From: Verrucomicrobiaceae bacterium
GTDB lineage: Bacteria > Verrucomicrobiota > Verrucomicrobiia > Verrucomicrobiales > Verrucomicrobiaceae
Length of the DNA stretch: 64,000 bases
Direction of reading: 5' to 3'
NCBI GenBank assembly: GCA_016713035.1
Contig: JADJPW010000002.1
Coordinates: forward strand, 744,001 to 808,000
Part shown: positions 1 through 7,381 of the stretch, piece after piece
How positions within the stretch are numbered: position 1 is the stretch's first letter
How the letters are laid out: every line of letters begins with the position of its first letter
Position numbers and translations under genes: made by a program
The notes under the pieces: model-generated
Told to the model about the DNA's origin: nothing
Seen by the model: only the letters and a program-made list of their open reading frames with translations
The model's database searches: none

Positions 1-978
1 GTCCGACAGGTCGGACCCGTCGGACCGACGACGCTGGCACAAGCCATCACCGCTTTGTCGAAAACCGACAGCGCCGACGGCGTCTCCGCCACGTTGGCCG
101 CGCTGGAGCCTCTCAAAAAGCTCCCAGACTCCTGGAAAGACTACGATGCCGCTTTGGCCGCTTTCTTGAATGCCTCGAAGCTCGAAAACCACCACCAACT
201 CATCGAGCAGATCGCCGAGAAGGCCGAGTGGCCGGTGTCGATGTATGCCAATGCCGCGTTGCTGAACCTCGCGAACCGCAAGACGGGCAGCCCCGAGTCC
301 ATCCAGCTCACGCAGAAGGCGCTCGACAAAGGCTGGGCCGATCCGAAGCACCGCAAGCTCATCATCGACGCCATCAGCGCCTCCAAGCACATGCCCAGCG
401 CCGCCAAAGTGCTCGCCGCGCTCGATGATCCCGATGCCGAGGTCAAAGGCGCTGCCGAACGCGCCGCGAAGTCCATGCGCATCACCAAGGTCGAAGACAA
501 AACACCCAAGATCATGACCTTGAAGCCTGAAGGGGCCCTGGCCGCCGTTTTGAAGGAAAAAGGCGACGTGGCGCTCGGCGAGCAAATCTTCACCAAAGCC
601 ACCTGCGTGGCCTGCCACACCGTGAAGGAGACCGAAGCCCAAAAAGGCCCTTACCTCGGCAACATCGCCCAAACCTACAAGCGCCCCGATCTGGCCCAAA
701 ACATCCTCGACCCGAACAAAACCATCGCCCAAGGCTTCGCCAGCGAGATGATCACGCTGAAGGACGGCACCGCGCAGATGGGCTTCATCACGCTGGAAGG
801 CGCGAACGAGGTCAAACTTCGCAACATCGCCGCCCAGGAGTTCACCTTCAAAACGAGCGACATCAAACAACGCCAAAAACTGCCCACGAGCATGATGCCC
901 GCTGGTTTGATGATGAACTTCACCGTGAAGGAGTTTGCGAGCCTGCTCGATTACCTGGAGTCGCTGGTGAAGCACTGA
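1..978 (+). CDS. Haem-binding domain protein, C-terminal part (5' end outside window)
   Basis: The frame is open from base 1, so the gene starts upstream of the window and only about 325 C-terminal residues are seen. The first part is helical with a HEAT-like stretch (DDPDAEVKGAAERAAKSM). The last ~130 residues match the putative haem-binding domain found at the C-terminus of large secreted planctomycete/verrucomicrobial dehydrogenases: a CVACH haem-attachment motif, then LDPNKTIAQGF and a conserved S/T-MMPAGLM segment. These proteins are usually a beta-propeller dehydrogenase plus HEAT region plus c-type haem domain, exported to the periplasm. The catalytic part is not in view, so the substrate is unknown. 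A strong terminator follows. Confidence 0.8.
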   Translation, partial: VRQVGPVGPTTLAQAITALSKTDSADGVSATLAALEPLKKLPDSWKDYDAALAAFLNASKLENHHQLIEQIAEKAEWPVSMYANAALLNLANRKTGSPESIQLTQKALDKGWADPKHRKLIIDAISASKHMPSAAKVLAALDDPDAEVKGAAERAAKSMRITKVEDKTPKIMTLKPEGALAAVLKEKGDVALGEQIFTKATCVACHTVKETEAQKGPYLGNIAQTYKRPDLAQNILDPNKTIAQGFASEMITLKDGTAQMGFITLEGANEVKLRNIAAQEFTFKTSDIKQRQKLPTSMMPAGLMMNFTVKEFASLLDYLESLVKH

Positions 979-1052
979 CCTGCTTTTCAAATCATCCGGC
1001 GGGATCACTTCACTCTGTTTTCGTGCCATTCTCGCCAAAGTGCTCAGTGCAG

Positions 1053-1113
1053 AGTGCTCAGTTGGTTTGTGATTTTCACTAAGCACTGAACACTGAGAAC
1101 TGAGCACTTTTTT
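1053..1113 (+). terminator. Intrinsic terminator after the haem-domain gene
   Basis: AGTGCTCAGTT (1053-1063) pairs perfectly with AACTGAGCACT (1098-1108) and is followed by six T (1108-1113). The loop contains further related GCACTGA/CAGTGC copies that could form alternative pairings. It lies 75 bases after the stop codon and reads in the direction of the upstream gene. Confidence 0.75.
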
Positions 1114-1189
1114 CAGTTCTTCCATCTCATGCACGCCTCTGCGCTCTCCCGACTTGCGGCGGTGATCATCCCATGACAGAGACTTCAGC

Positions 1190-1858
1190 ATGAACTGGAT
1201 GACTTTTCCTGCCCTGGAGGCACTTGCTGGTCTTGGAGTGGCTCATCGCTTCACGCTGCGGCATGCAGACATCGATGTGGATGCAGAGCGTGCGGTGGTG
1301 GTGGAGCGGCTGTGGGCCTGGCACCGGGAGCAGGCGGCGGAGATGGGCTTTGATCCGGCGCGGTTGTGCATCGCGGAGCAGGTGCATGGCGCGGAGGTGG
1401 CGGTGGTGAGCGAAACACCCGCACAACCGATCACTGGCACGGATGGCATGATCACGAACGTGCCAGGACTGGTGCTAGGCATCTATGTGGCGGATTGCGG
1501 GGCGGTTTTTATCGTGGATCGTCGCACAGGGGCACTGGGCCTGTTGCACTCGGGCAAAAAAGGCAGTGAGCAGGGCATCACGGGCCGTGCGCTGAGCCTG
1601 ATGGCGGAGCGCTACGGCACGCGTGCGGAGGATGTGGTGGTGCAGCTCGCGCCGTGCATCCGCCCTCCGGCGTATGAGATTGACTTCGCGGCGCAGATCC
1701 GGCGCTCGGCGCTGGATTTCGGCGTGCCGGAGTCGCAGGTGCATGATTGCGGTGTGTGCACGTCCTCGGACCTGGGCCGCTTTTATTCCTACCGGATCGA
1801 AAATGGCCGCACGGGCCGCATGCTGGCCCTGCTGGGGAGGCATGAGGCCTGCGCATAG
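1190..1858 (+). CDS. YfiH/LACC1-family laccase-domain protein (purine nucleoside phosphorylase-like)
   Basis: A 222-residue protein of the multicopper-polyphenol-oxidase-like family (YfiH, DUF152; human relative LACC1/FAMIN). Members bind one zinc and act on purine nucleosides (phosphorylase/deaminase), although older annotation calls them laccases. The zinc ligands are visible as His in QVHGAEV, Cys in YVADCGAVF and His in LLHSGKKG, which stands at the place of the usual HAGWRG. The C-terminal DCGVCTSSD segment corresponds to the family's conserved late cysteine motif. Length is slightly short of the usual ~240 residues. No operon partner is obvious: it follows a terminator and precedes a DUF362 gene by about 115 bases. 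Confidence 0.8.
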   Translation: MNWMTFPALEALAGLGVAHRFTLRHADIDVDAERAVVVERLWAWHREQAAEMGFDPARLCIAEQVHGAEVAVVSETPAQPITGTDGMITNVPGLVLGIYVADCGAVFIVDRRTGALGLLHSGKKGSEQGITGRALSLMAERYGTRAEDVVVQLAPCIRPPAYEIDFAAQIRRSALDFGVPESQVHDCGVCTSSDLGRFYSYRIENGRTGRMLALLGRHEACA

Positions 1859-1972
1859 CACGTGGAGGCTGGAGTCATTGAAAAATCAGTGTCTTTCGCC
1901 AAACTCCCTCCCATCACTAGTGGCCAGCGTTTACACCACCTTTTTGCCCGAAGAACCAGATCCTAGAAACAC

Positions 1973-3384
1973 ATGCTTTCTCCTCAAGAATTCGGCTCCC
2001 CGCAGGTCTCCGTCATCACCGGCCAGGCAGCGTATGCAGATGCAGAGGCCCTGCACACACAGATCGAGGCTGCCATCGCCGCGCTGCATCTCCCCAGTGG
2101 CTTCATCCGGGCAGGGGACCACGTCGTCATCAAGCCCAACTGGGTAAAGGAGCATGATACACGCACGCCCCAGGATGAATCGAGCTGGCTCACCATCATC
2201 ACCCACCCGGCGGTGGTACGTGAGGTCGCACGCTGGGCTGCGGGGCAGCTCCAGGGCCGTGGCCGCGTGACGCTGTGTGATGCTCCGCAGAGTGATTCCT
2301 CCTTTGATACGATCCGCAGGCTCTGCGGCCTGGATGCGATCATGGAGGCACTGCGTGGTGAGTTTCCCAGCATCACTTTTGCCCTCTTTGATATGCGCTG
2401 TGAGGAGTGGACCATCGCGGATGGCGTCACGGTCTCTAAGCGTGAGCTGCCGAGTGATCCTGCGGGTGCGGTGGACATCCATCTCGATGAAAAAAGCGAG
2501 TTCTATGGCTTCAAGGGCCTGGGGCGGCTCTATGGGGCCTCTTACGACTTCGCGACGACGAACCGACAGCACACAGACCCGAATCACGAATACCGCATCT
2601 GCCGCACTCCGATGGCTGCCGATGTGCTGATCAACGTCCCCAAGCTCAAAACACACAAAAAGTCGGACTCACCGTCGCTCTCAAAAATCTCGTCGGCACC
2701 ACGCCCCGCACGAACTGGCTGCCACGGCATACCGAGGGCACTCCTGCTGAGGGGGGCGACCAATTCGCTGAATCCACCGTGAAGCGTGCTCTCGAAGGCA
2801 GCCTGATGCGCACGGCGAAGAAAATCCTCTTTGGTCGGCACTTTCTCTCACGGCTCTTTGTGCCGCTAAAAAAGCTCGGGCGCCTCTACTTTGGCGATAC
2901 GCAGGAAGTCGTCCGCAGTGGTAACTGGCATGGCAACGATACGGCGTGGCGCATGATCATGGACCTGCACAAATGCTTCTTCTATTTCGATGGAGCTGGT
3001 GCACCGCGCACGCGTCCTCTGCGCTACCTGAGCATCGTGGATGGGCTCATCGCAGGTGATGGAGATGGGCCGATGTCCTGCGATCCAGTGCCCTGTGGCG
3101 TCATTTTGGCCGGGACACATCCTGTCGCTGTCGATTGTGTCTGTGCGCAGCTCATGGGCTTTGACTGGCGGCAGACTCGCATGCTCGCGGGTGCCTTTGC
3201 CATCCGTGAGCTTCCCGTGGTCGCCTTTCGCCCAGAGGACATCACGGTCGCTTCGGACAAGCCGCAGTGGAGCGGCCCCTTTGAGCAAATGCGTGAGGTC
3301 TTCGCCTTCCGCCCGCATTTTGGCTGGGCAGGTCACATCGAAAGTGCCCAGCGCCGAGCGAGTGCAGGCGCGAAGCAAGCATAA
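1973..3384 (+). pseudogene. DUF362 family protein, interrupted by a -1 frameshift
   Basis: Two overlapping frames together make one DUF362 protein of about 470 residues. Frame one (1973 onward) carries the N-terminal half, including VVIKPNWVKEHD and the conserved NVPKLKTHKK. At the A5 run 2657-2661 the frame is lost. The next frame continues exactly as the family does (VGLTVALKNLVGT, then GGDQFAESTVKRALEGSL, SIVDGLIAGDGDGPM, PVAVDCVCAQLMGFD). Adding one A would restore the whole protein. DUF362 proteins are of uncertain function and are often linked to iron-sulfur proteins; no 4Fe-4S cysteine cluster is seen here. The break may be an assembly indel in the A run, true decay, or slippage. The 3' end converges on yraN with 6 bases between stops. 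Confidence 0.8.
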
Positions 3385-3390
3385 TACACG

Positions 3391-3918
3391 CTAGCGGCCG
3401 AGTGTGGAGTTATCGGGCATGTGGAAGGCGTTTTCGATGATGTGGACGCGAGGCAGCTCTCCGGGAATGAGGATGATCTCAGCGATGTCGAAGCGGAAGG
3501 GGACCTCCATCGGTGAGAGGGCCGCGAGCCAGTCGCGGGCCCCGCGGATGATGAGGCGCTGCTTTTCTGGGCCCACGGCGTCCGCTGGGCGATGCGGACC
3601 ATCACGAGTGCGAGTTTTGACCTCCACAAAGGTGAGCACTTTTCCATGACGAGCGACGATGTCCACCTCACCACCATGCACGGCCTTAAAATTACGCGTG
3701 AAGACTTTCCTGCCGCTACTGCGTAGCCAGCGGCAGGCGATCCACTCGCCCATTTGACCGATTTCTGCGGAGGAGAGTCGCCGCTGGAGCAGGGTAGGCT
3801 GGTAGGCACGCTGCGGGCGTGCGATGAACCAGATACAGACGCGGCGGATGATCGGCTGCGTGGCGAGCTTTCGCCGCGCCCAACGATAAAGAAGCTCTGG
3901 TCGATCGAGCAGCGCCAT
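3391..3918 (-). CDS. yraN: YraN family protein (UPF0102, endonuclease-like fold)
   Basis: A 175-residue member of UPF0102. The restriction-endonuclease-like core is visible: GQMGEWIACRWL with the conserved Glu, then HGGEVDIVARHGKVLTFVEVKTR, giving the E-D-ExK nuclease signature. The protein is longer than the usual ~120 residues because of an N-terminal extension of about 55 basic residues. It lies 7 bases downstream of folP on the same strand and is probably co-transcribed. The cellular role of the family is not settled; it is often placed among recombination or repair factors. No signal peptide or membrane segment is seen. Confidence 0.85.
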   Translation of the reverse strand: MALLDRPELLYRWARRKLATQPIIRRVCIWFIARPQRAYQPTLLQRRLSSAEIGQMGEWIACRWLRSSGRKVFTRNFKAVHGGEVDIVARHGKVLTFVEVKTRTRDGPHRPADAVGPEKQRLIIRGARDWLAALSPMEVPFRFDIAEIILIPGELPRVHIIENAFHMPDNSTLGR

Positions 3919-3925
3919 AGGGGTC

Positions 3926-4771
3926 TCAGTCCGGGTGCAAGATGGCCTCCATCATGCGCATGGCGTCACGATTCTGGCGGACTTCATGCACACGGACGAT
4001 GCGGGCTCCATGCTCGCGGGCCCAGGCCGTCAGGGCGACGGTGGGCCAGCTACGGGCAGCCATGTCATCCCGCCCTAGGACGCGGGCGATCATGGATTTC
4101 CTGGAGACACCCACGAGGAGCGGTCTGCCGCTGATGCCAAGGCTGGGAAGATGGCGCAGAAGTGAGAGATTATGTTCCAGCGTTTTGCCAAAGCCGAAGC
4201 CGGGATCGAGCACGATGCGCTCGGGAGCGATGCCCGCGTTTTCGAGGATGCGCAGCCGCTCACTGAGGCTGGCAGTGACCTCGCTCACGACATCCTCGTA
4301 TCTGGGTGAGAGCTGCATCGTCTGCGGTGTGCCGATCATGTGCATGGCCACGAGCCCACAGTCACGCTCTGCGGCGAGTCGTGCCATGGCGGCATCTCCA
4401 CGGAGACCGGTGACATCGTTGATGATGTCTGCTCCGGCATCGAGAGCAGCGCGTGCGACTGAGGCCTTCATCGTATCGATGGAGATGAGTGCCTTTGTCT
4501 GGGAGCGCACAGCGCGGAGCACCGGGAGCACACGGCGGAGCTCCTCCGCCTCAGAGACAGGCTCGGCACCAGGCCGGGTGGACTCGCCGCCGATGTCCAG
4601 GATGTCCGCACCATCCGCGATCATCTCCAGCGCATACTGCACAGCGCGGCCAGGGTCTGCGAAGCTGCCGCCGTCGGAGAAGCTGTCTGGCGTCACGTTG
4701 ACAATGCCCATGATGAGTCCGCGACGGGACAAGTCGAGAGTTTGGGTGCCAATGCGCCATTGCATGCACAT
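3926..4771 (-). CDS. folP: Dihydropteroate synthase
   Basis: A 281-residue TIM-barrel enzyme that condenses 6-hydroxymethyl-dihydropterin diphosphate with p-aminobenzoate to dihydropteroate in folate synthesis (target of sulfonamides). Family motifs are clear: IMGIVNVTPDSFSDGG near the N-terminus, DIGGESTRPGA, SIDTMKASVARAALDAGADIINDVTG, LDPGFGFGKTLEHN, and VGVSRKSMI with the substrate-binding Ser-Arg-Lys. Length is normal and all conserved blocks are intact. It sits between opgG (67 bases upstream) and yraN (7 bases downstream) on the minus strand, so a common transcript is likely. The ATG at 4765 is an alternative start two codons in. Confidence 0.95.
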   Translation of the reverse strand: MCMQWRIGTQTLDLSRRGLIMGIVNVTPDSFSDGGSFADPGRAVQYALEMIADGADILDIGGESTRPGAEPVSEAEELRRVLPVLRAVRSQTKALISIDTMKASVARAALDAGADIINDVTGLRGDAAMARLAAERDCGLVAMHMIGTPQTMQLSPRYEDVVSEVTASLSERLRILENAGIAPERIVLDPGFGFGKTLEHNLSLLRHLPSLGISGRPLLVGVSRKSMIARVLGRDDMAARSWPTVALTAWAREHGARIVRVHEVRQNRDAMRMMEAILHPD

Positions 4772-4837
4772 TCATGGCCTGAATTGCACCGATTTGCCAA
4801 GCCAAAGTGCAGGCACCTGCATCGCACAGCTTTGAAC

Positions 4838-6352
4838 TCATTTACGCCATTGATACATCCAGCGCTCAGAGATCACCTTGTCGCCGTTTTTCAGCTCGCA
4901 CATGAGTTCGAGCAGCTTGCTGCTATCTGGCACATCGAGTTTAAAGAAGGCACGCCAGCCGCCGGTCACGGCGTTTTTCATGACTCGCTTGTCGATGATC
5001 TTGGCGGCATCGCCACTGACGACGAGCTCGATTTCAGGCACCCAGTCCGGCGTGCCCGGCACGGGCTCCTTCCCAGCTGCGAAGTCGATCACATAAAGAT
5101 GATCATCACTATCCATCACAAAGCCACGGCGTGTGCTCGTCACTTTGCAAAGACCACCTGGCTCATGCTGGTCGAGCCACTGGATGTCGTAGGCCACCTT
5201 GAGCGGCTCCTGCGGCGTCGTGGGCAGTTTTTTCGGGCTCCACATCGCCACGATGTTGTCCCAGGTCTCCTCACCGGTGGATAGCTCCACCAGCGTGACC
5301 GCGCCCGCGCCGAAACCACTCTTTGGCTCCACCCACACAGCGGGGCGGCGGTGGTAGTTCGCCTCCAGGTCCTCGAAGTTTTTGAAATCACGATCACGCT
5401 CCGCCAGGCCAAAGCCCTTCAGCTTGTCCGTCTCAAAAAGGCTCAGGCGCATGTCGCGGCTGACATCCAGCGGCCGCCAGATCGTCGGCCCACCCTCGAT
5501 CTCGACCTGAAGACCATCGGAATCATGCACCTCCGGGCGGAAGTCATAGGGCTTCGGGTGCGAGTTCTCCCCGAACCAATACATGCTCGAAAAAGGTGCG
5601 ATCCCCAGCATCTTGACCGGCTTTCGCAGATGCAGCGTCGCTTTGATTTTCATCACGGTCGTGTTCCCAGGCATGGTTTCAAATTCATAGGCACCCGTCA
5701 CGCTCGGCCCGTTCAGCAGTGCCAGCAGTTTGAAGGCCTTCGTTCCCGCCTCCGGCTTGGCGAACCAGAAATGCGTAAAGTCGGGAAACTCCTCTGCGTC
5801 GCCACCGATCGTATTCACAGCGATCCCGCGAGCCGAGATGCCCCAGCCGAGCTGATCCGTCACGGCACGGAAGTAACTCGCGCCTTGGAAAGCCAGCACC
5901 TCTGGTCGGCTTTTTCCATCTGGGCTGATGTGAATGAGCTTAAAGCCGCTGTAGCCCGCAGGCGGCACCGCCCCTGCGGGCACCTGGAGCCCGAAGTAGT
6001 CAAACAGACTCGGGTCAAAAGCCAGCGGGCTCACCTTGTCACCGGCCAGCTCATGGAAGTAGATGGGCTTCTTGAACATCCACCCAGGGTGAAACATCTC
6101 GATAGCGAACGCTCCACTGTCCGCATAGAGCGACTTGTCCTTGCGGAACTGAATGCGGCGATGGTCATCATACTTCAGCCCATCATAAAAAGGATCGAGC
6201 TTTTGCGTCGGTGCCTCATACGGCTCCAGCGCCAACTTGGCCGCCACCTTCTCCAAATCCGCATGCGTCCGCACCTCCACCATCCCAGTTTGCTGCGCCA
6301 AAGCATGCACGGCGAAAGCTGCGAGGAAAAAAGTCGTCTGGGAGAGTCTCAT
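4838..6352 (-). CDS. opgG: Periplasmic glucan biosynthesis protein, MdoG/OpgG family
   Basis: About 504 residues starting at the ATG that opens a signal peptide (MRLSQTTFFLAAFAVHALA, then QQ); an ATG seven codons earlier (6373) is also in frame. Family signatures are FDYFGLQVPAG near the middle of the N-terminal domain, PDFTHFWFAKP, and the C-terminal RDRDFKNFEDLEANYHRRPAVWVEP followed by DNIVAMWSP. OpgG/MdoG acts in the periplasm on the backbone of osmoregulated periplasmic glucans. No opgH glucosyltransferase is adjacent, so the partner must be elsewhere or the protein has another glucan role. First gene of the apparent opgG-folP-yraN minus-strand run. Confidence 0.9.
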   Translation of the reverse strand: MRLSQTTFFLAAFAVHALAQQTGMVEVRTHADLEKVAAKLALEPYEAPTQKLDPFYDGLKYDDHRRIQFRKDKSLYADSGAFAIEMFHPGWMFKKPIYFHELAGDKVSPLAFDPSLFDYFGLQVPAGAVPPAGYSGFKLIHISPDGKSRPEVLAFQGASYFRAVTDQLGWGISARGIAVNTIGGDAEEFPDFTHFWFAKPEAGTKAFKLLALLNGPSVTGAYEFETMPGNTTVMKIKATLHLRKPVKMLGIAPFSSMYWFGENSHPKPYDFRPEVHDSDGLQVEIEGGPTIWRPLDVSRDMRLSLFETDKLKGFGLAERDRDFKNFEDLEANYHRRPAVWVEPKSGFGAGAVTLVELSTGEETWDNIVAMWSPKKLPTTPQEPLKVAYDIQWLDQHEPGGLCKVTSTRRGFVMDSDDHLYVIDFAAGKEPVPGTPDWVPEIELVVSGDAAKIIDKRVMKNAVTGGWRAFFKLDVPDSSKLLELMCELKNGDKVISERWMYQWRK

Positions 6353-6390
6353 GGGGTGGAGAGCTTGCAGCACAGGGCATGCCAGTCAAG

Positions 6391-6500
6391 GAGGGGGAGG
6401 AGGTCTTGCCCCTCAAAAATCAACAATCGAGTAATCAACAATCGTCAATCATTCCAGCTGCCGCGAGCACTATGCACACTCGATTGACGATTGATGAGAA
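6391..6500. repeat. Palindromic repeat, copy A
   Basis: First copy of an imperfect ~146-bp unit. It carries the inverted arms CAATCGTCAATC (6439-6450) and GATTGACGATTG (6482-6493) around a 31-base loop, preceded by GGAGGTCTTGCCCCTC and an AAATCAACAATCGAG segment. The copy is separated from the three others by the four-helix-bundle gene. The many CAATCG/CGATTG half sites give the region a lower G+C than its surroundings. Confidence 0.8.
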
Positions 6501-6529
6501 ATCGCTCTCCAACCTTCAAATCATCCTCC

Positions 6530-6895
6530 TCATAGCTTTTTGTTCCGCTCTGCCGTTTGGATGCTTTTCACAAAAATAGCCGTCAGCTCATTGCACTCTT
6601 TGAGTAACGGTGACAGCAGGGTTTTTGGGCACATGGGTTTTAGTTCGATGATTTTGAGGCAGATGAGCGTTTCGCGAAGCTCTTTGAGACACACCTTCAT
6701 CTTGTGGAGGAAGTCGCTTCGGGACTCAGCACTTTGCGCTTCGCCGTAGTTCAATGCGGGCGACGTGCCAGAACGCACCAACTGACCCGCGAGGTGTTTT
6801 CCGGCCTTGGTGTCTGGCAGTGCCTCCACGACATTGATCACACGCACAGCAAAATTCACGAGACGATCCTCAAGAATGGCGGCTTGGTCTTTCAT
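6530..6895 (-). CDS. Four helix bundle protein (23S rRNA intervening-sequence type)
   Basis: A 121-residue, largely helical protein matching the four helix bundle / S23 family first described from intervening sequences in 23S rRNA genes. Typical features are the N-terminal LEDRLVNFAVRVINVVEALP, GKHLAGQLVRSGTSPALNYGEAQSAESRSDFLHKMKVCLKELRET and a C-terminal helix ending in NELTAIFVKSI. Such proteins occur as small mobile or hitchhiking genes without a firmly known function. Here the gene sits between copies A and B of a palindromic repeat, replacing the normal ~146-bp spacing by 507 bases. That placement suggests the gene entered or travels with the repeat. Confidence 0.85.
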   Translation of the reverse strand: MKDQAAILEDRLVNFAVRVINVVEALPDTKAGKHLAGQLVRSGTSPALNYGEAQSAESRSDFLHKMKVCLKELRETLICLKIIELKPMCPKTLLSPLLKECNELTAIFVKSIQTAERNKKL

Positions 6896-6914
6896 AGGGC
6901 ACCAAGGTGGCTAA

Positions 6915-7345
6915 AAATCTCAAAAATCAACAATCGAGTAATCGACAATCGTCAATCCTTCCGGCAACCGCGAGCGCTGGGCATGCTCGATTGACGATTG
7001 AAGAGCAAACGATTGAAGATTGTCGAGGTAAGTCGATTTCGCCCCCGCGAGGAGGCTTTTCCCCTCCAAAATCAACAATCGAGGAATCGACAATCGTCAA
7101 TCCTTCCGGCTACCGCGAGCCATGGGCATGCTCGATTGACGATTGAAGAGCAATCGATTGCAGATTGTCGAGGTAAGCCGATTTCGCCCCCCCGCGAGGA
7201 GGCTTTTCCCCTCCAAAATCAGCAATCGAGGAATCGACAATCGTCAATCCCTCCGGTTACCGCGAGAGTTGGGAATGCTCGATTGACGATTGATTAGGTT
7301 TGCCGATCCGCACCCAGGTCAAGCTTTGCCCCTCAGTTGCCGATT
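6915..7345. repeat. Tandem array of ~146-bp palindromic repeats (copies B-D)
   Basis: Three adjacent copies of the unit seen at 6391. The arm pairs CAATCGTCAATC / GATTGACGATTG lie at 6946-6957/6989-7000, 7091-7102/7134-7145 and 7238-7249/7281-7292, giving periods of 145 and 147 bases. Each unit also contains a second GAGCAA(T)CGATTG segment, TTGTCGAGGTAAG and GCGAGGAGGCTTTTCCCCTCC. A degenerate start of a fifth copy (GCTTTGCCCCTCAGTTGCCGATTG-like) ends at about 7345, just before polA. Unit length and internal symmetry rule out a CRISPR array. No gene is seen in this stretch. Confidence 0.85.
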
Positions 7346-7381
7346 GTAGAGCCACCCCAGCCGCCTACAGGCTCTCTTCAC

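Noticed and set aside
5351..6487. 378-residue gene on the plus strand inside opgG
   Set aside because: Complement of the well-supported opgG frame, rich in Arg and His as expected of a shadow frame.
6391..7345. CRISPR array
   Set aside because: Unit length (~146 bp) and the internal inverted repeats are far from the 25-40 bp repeat plus spacer pattern; no cas gene is nearby.
7337..7381. Upstream start of DNA polymerase I
   Set aside because: The 15 extra residues lie in the degenerate end of the repeat array; the protein family begins at the downstream ATG.
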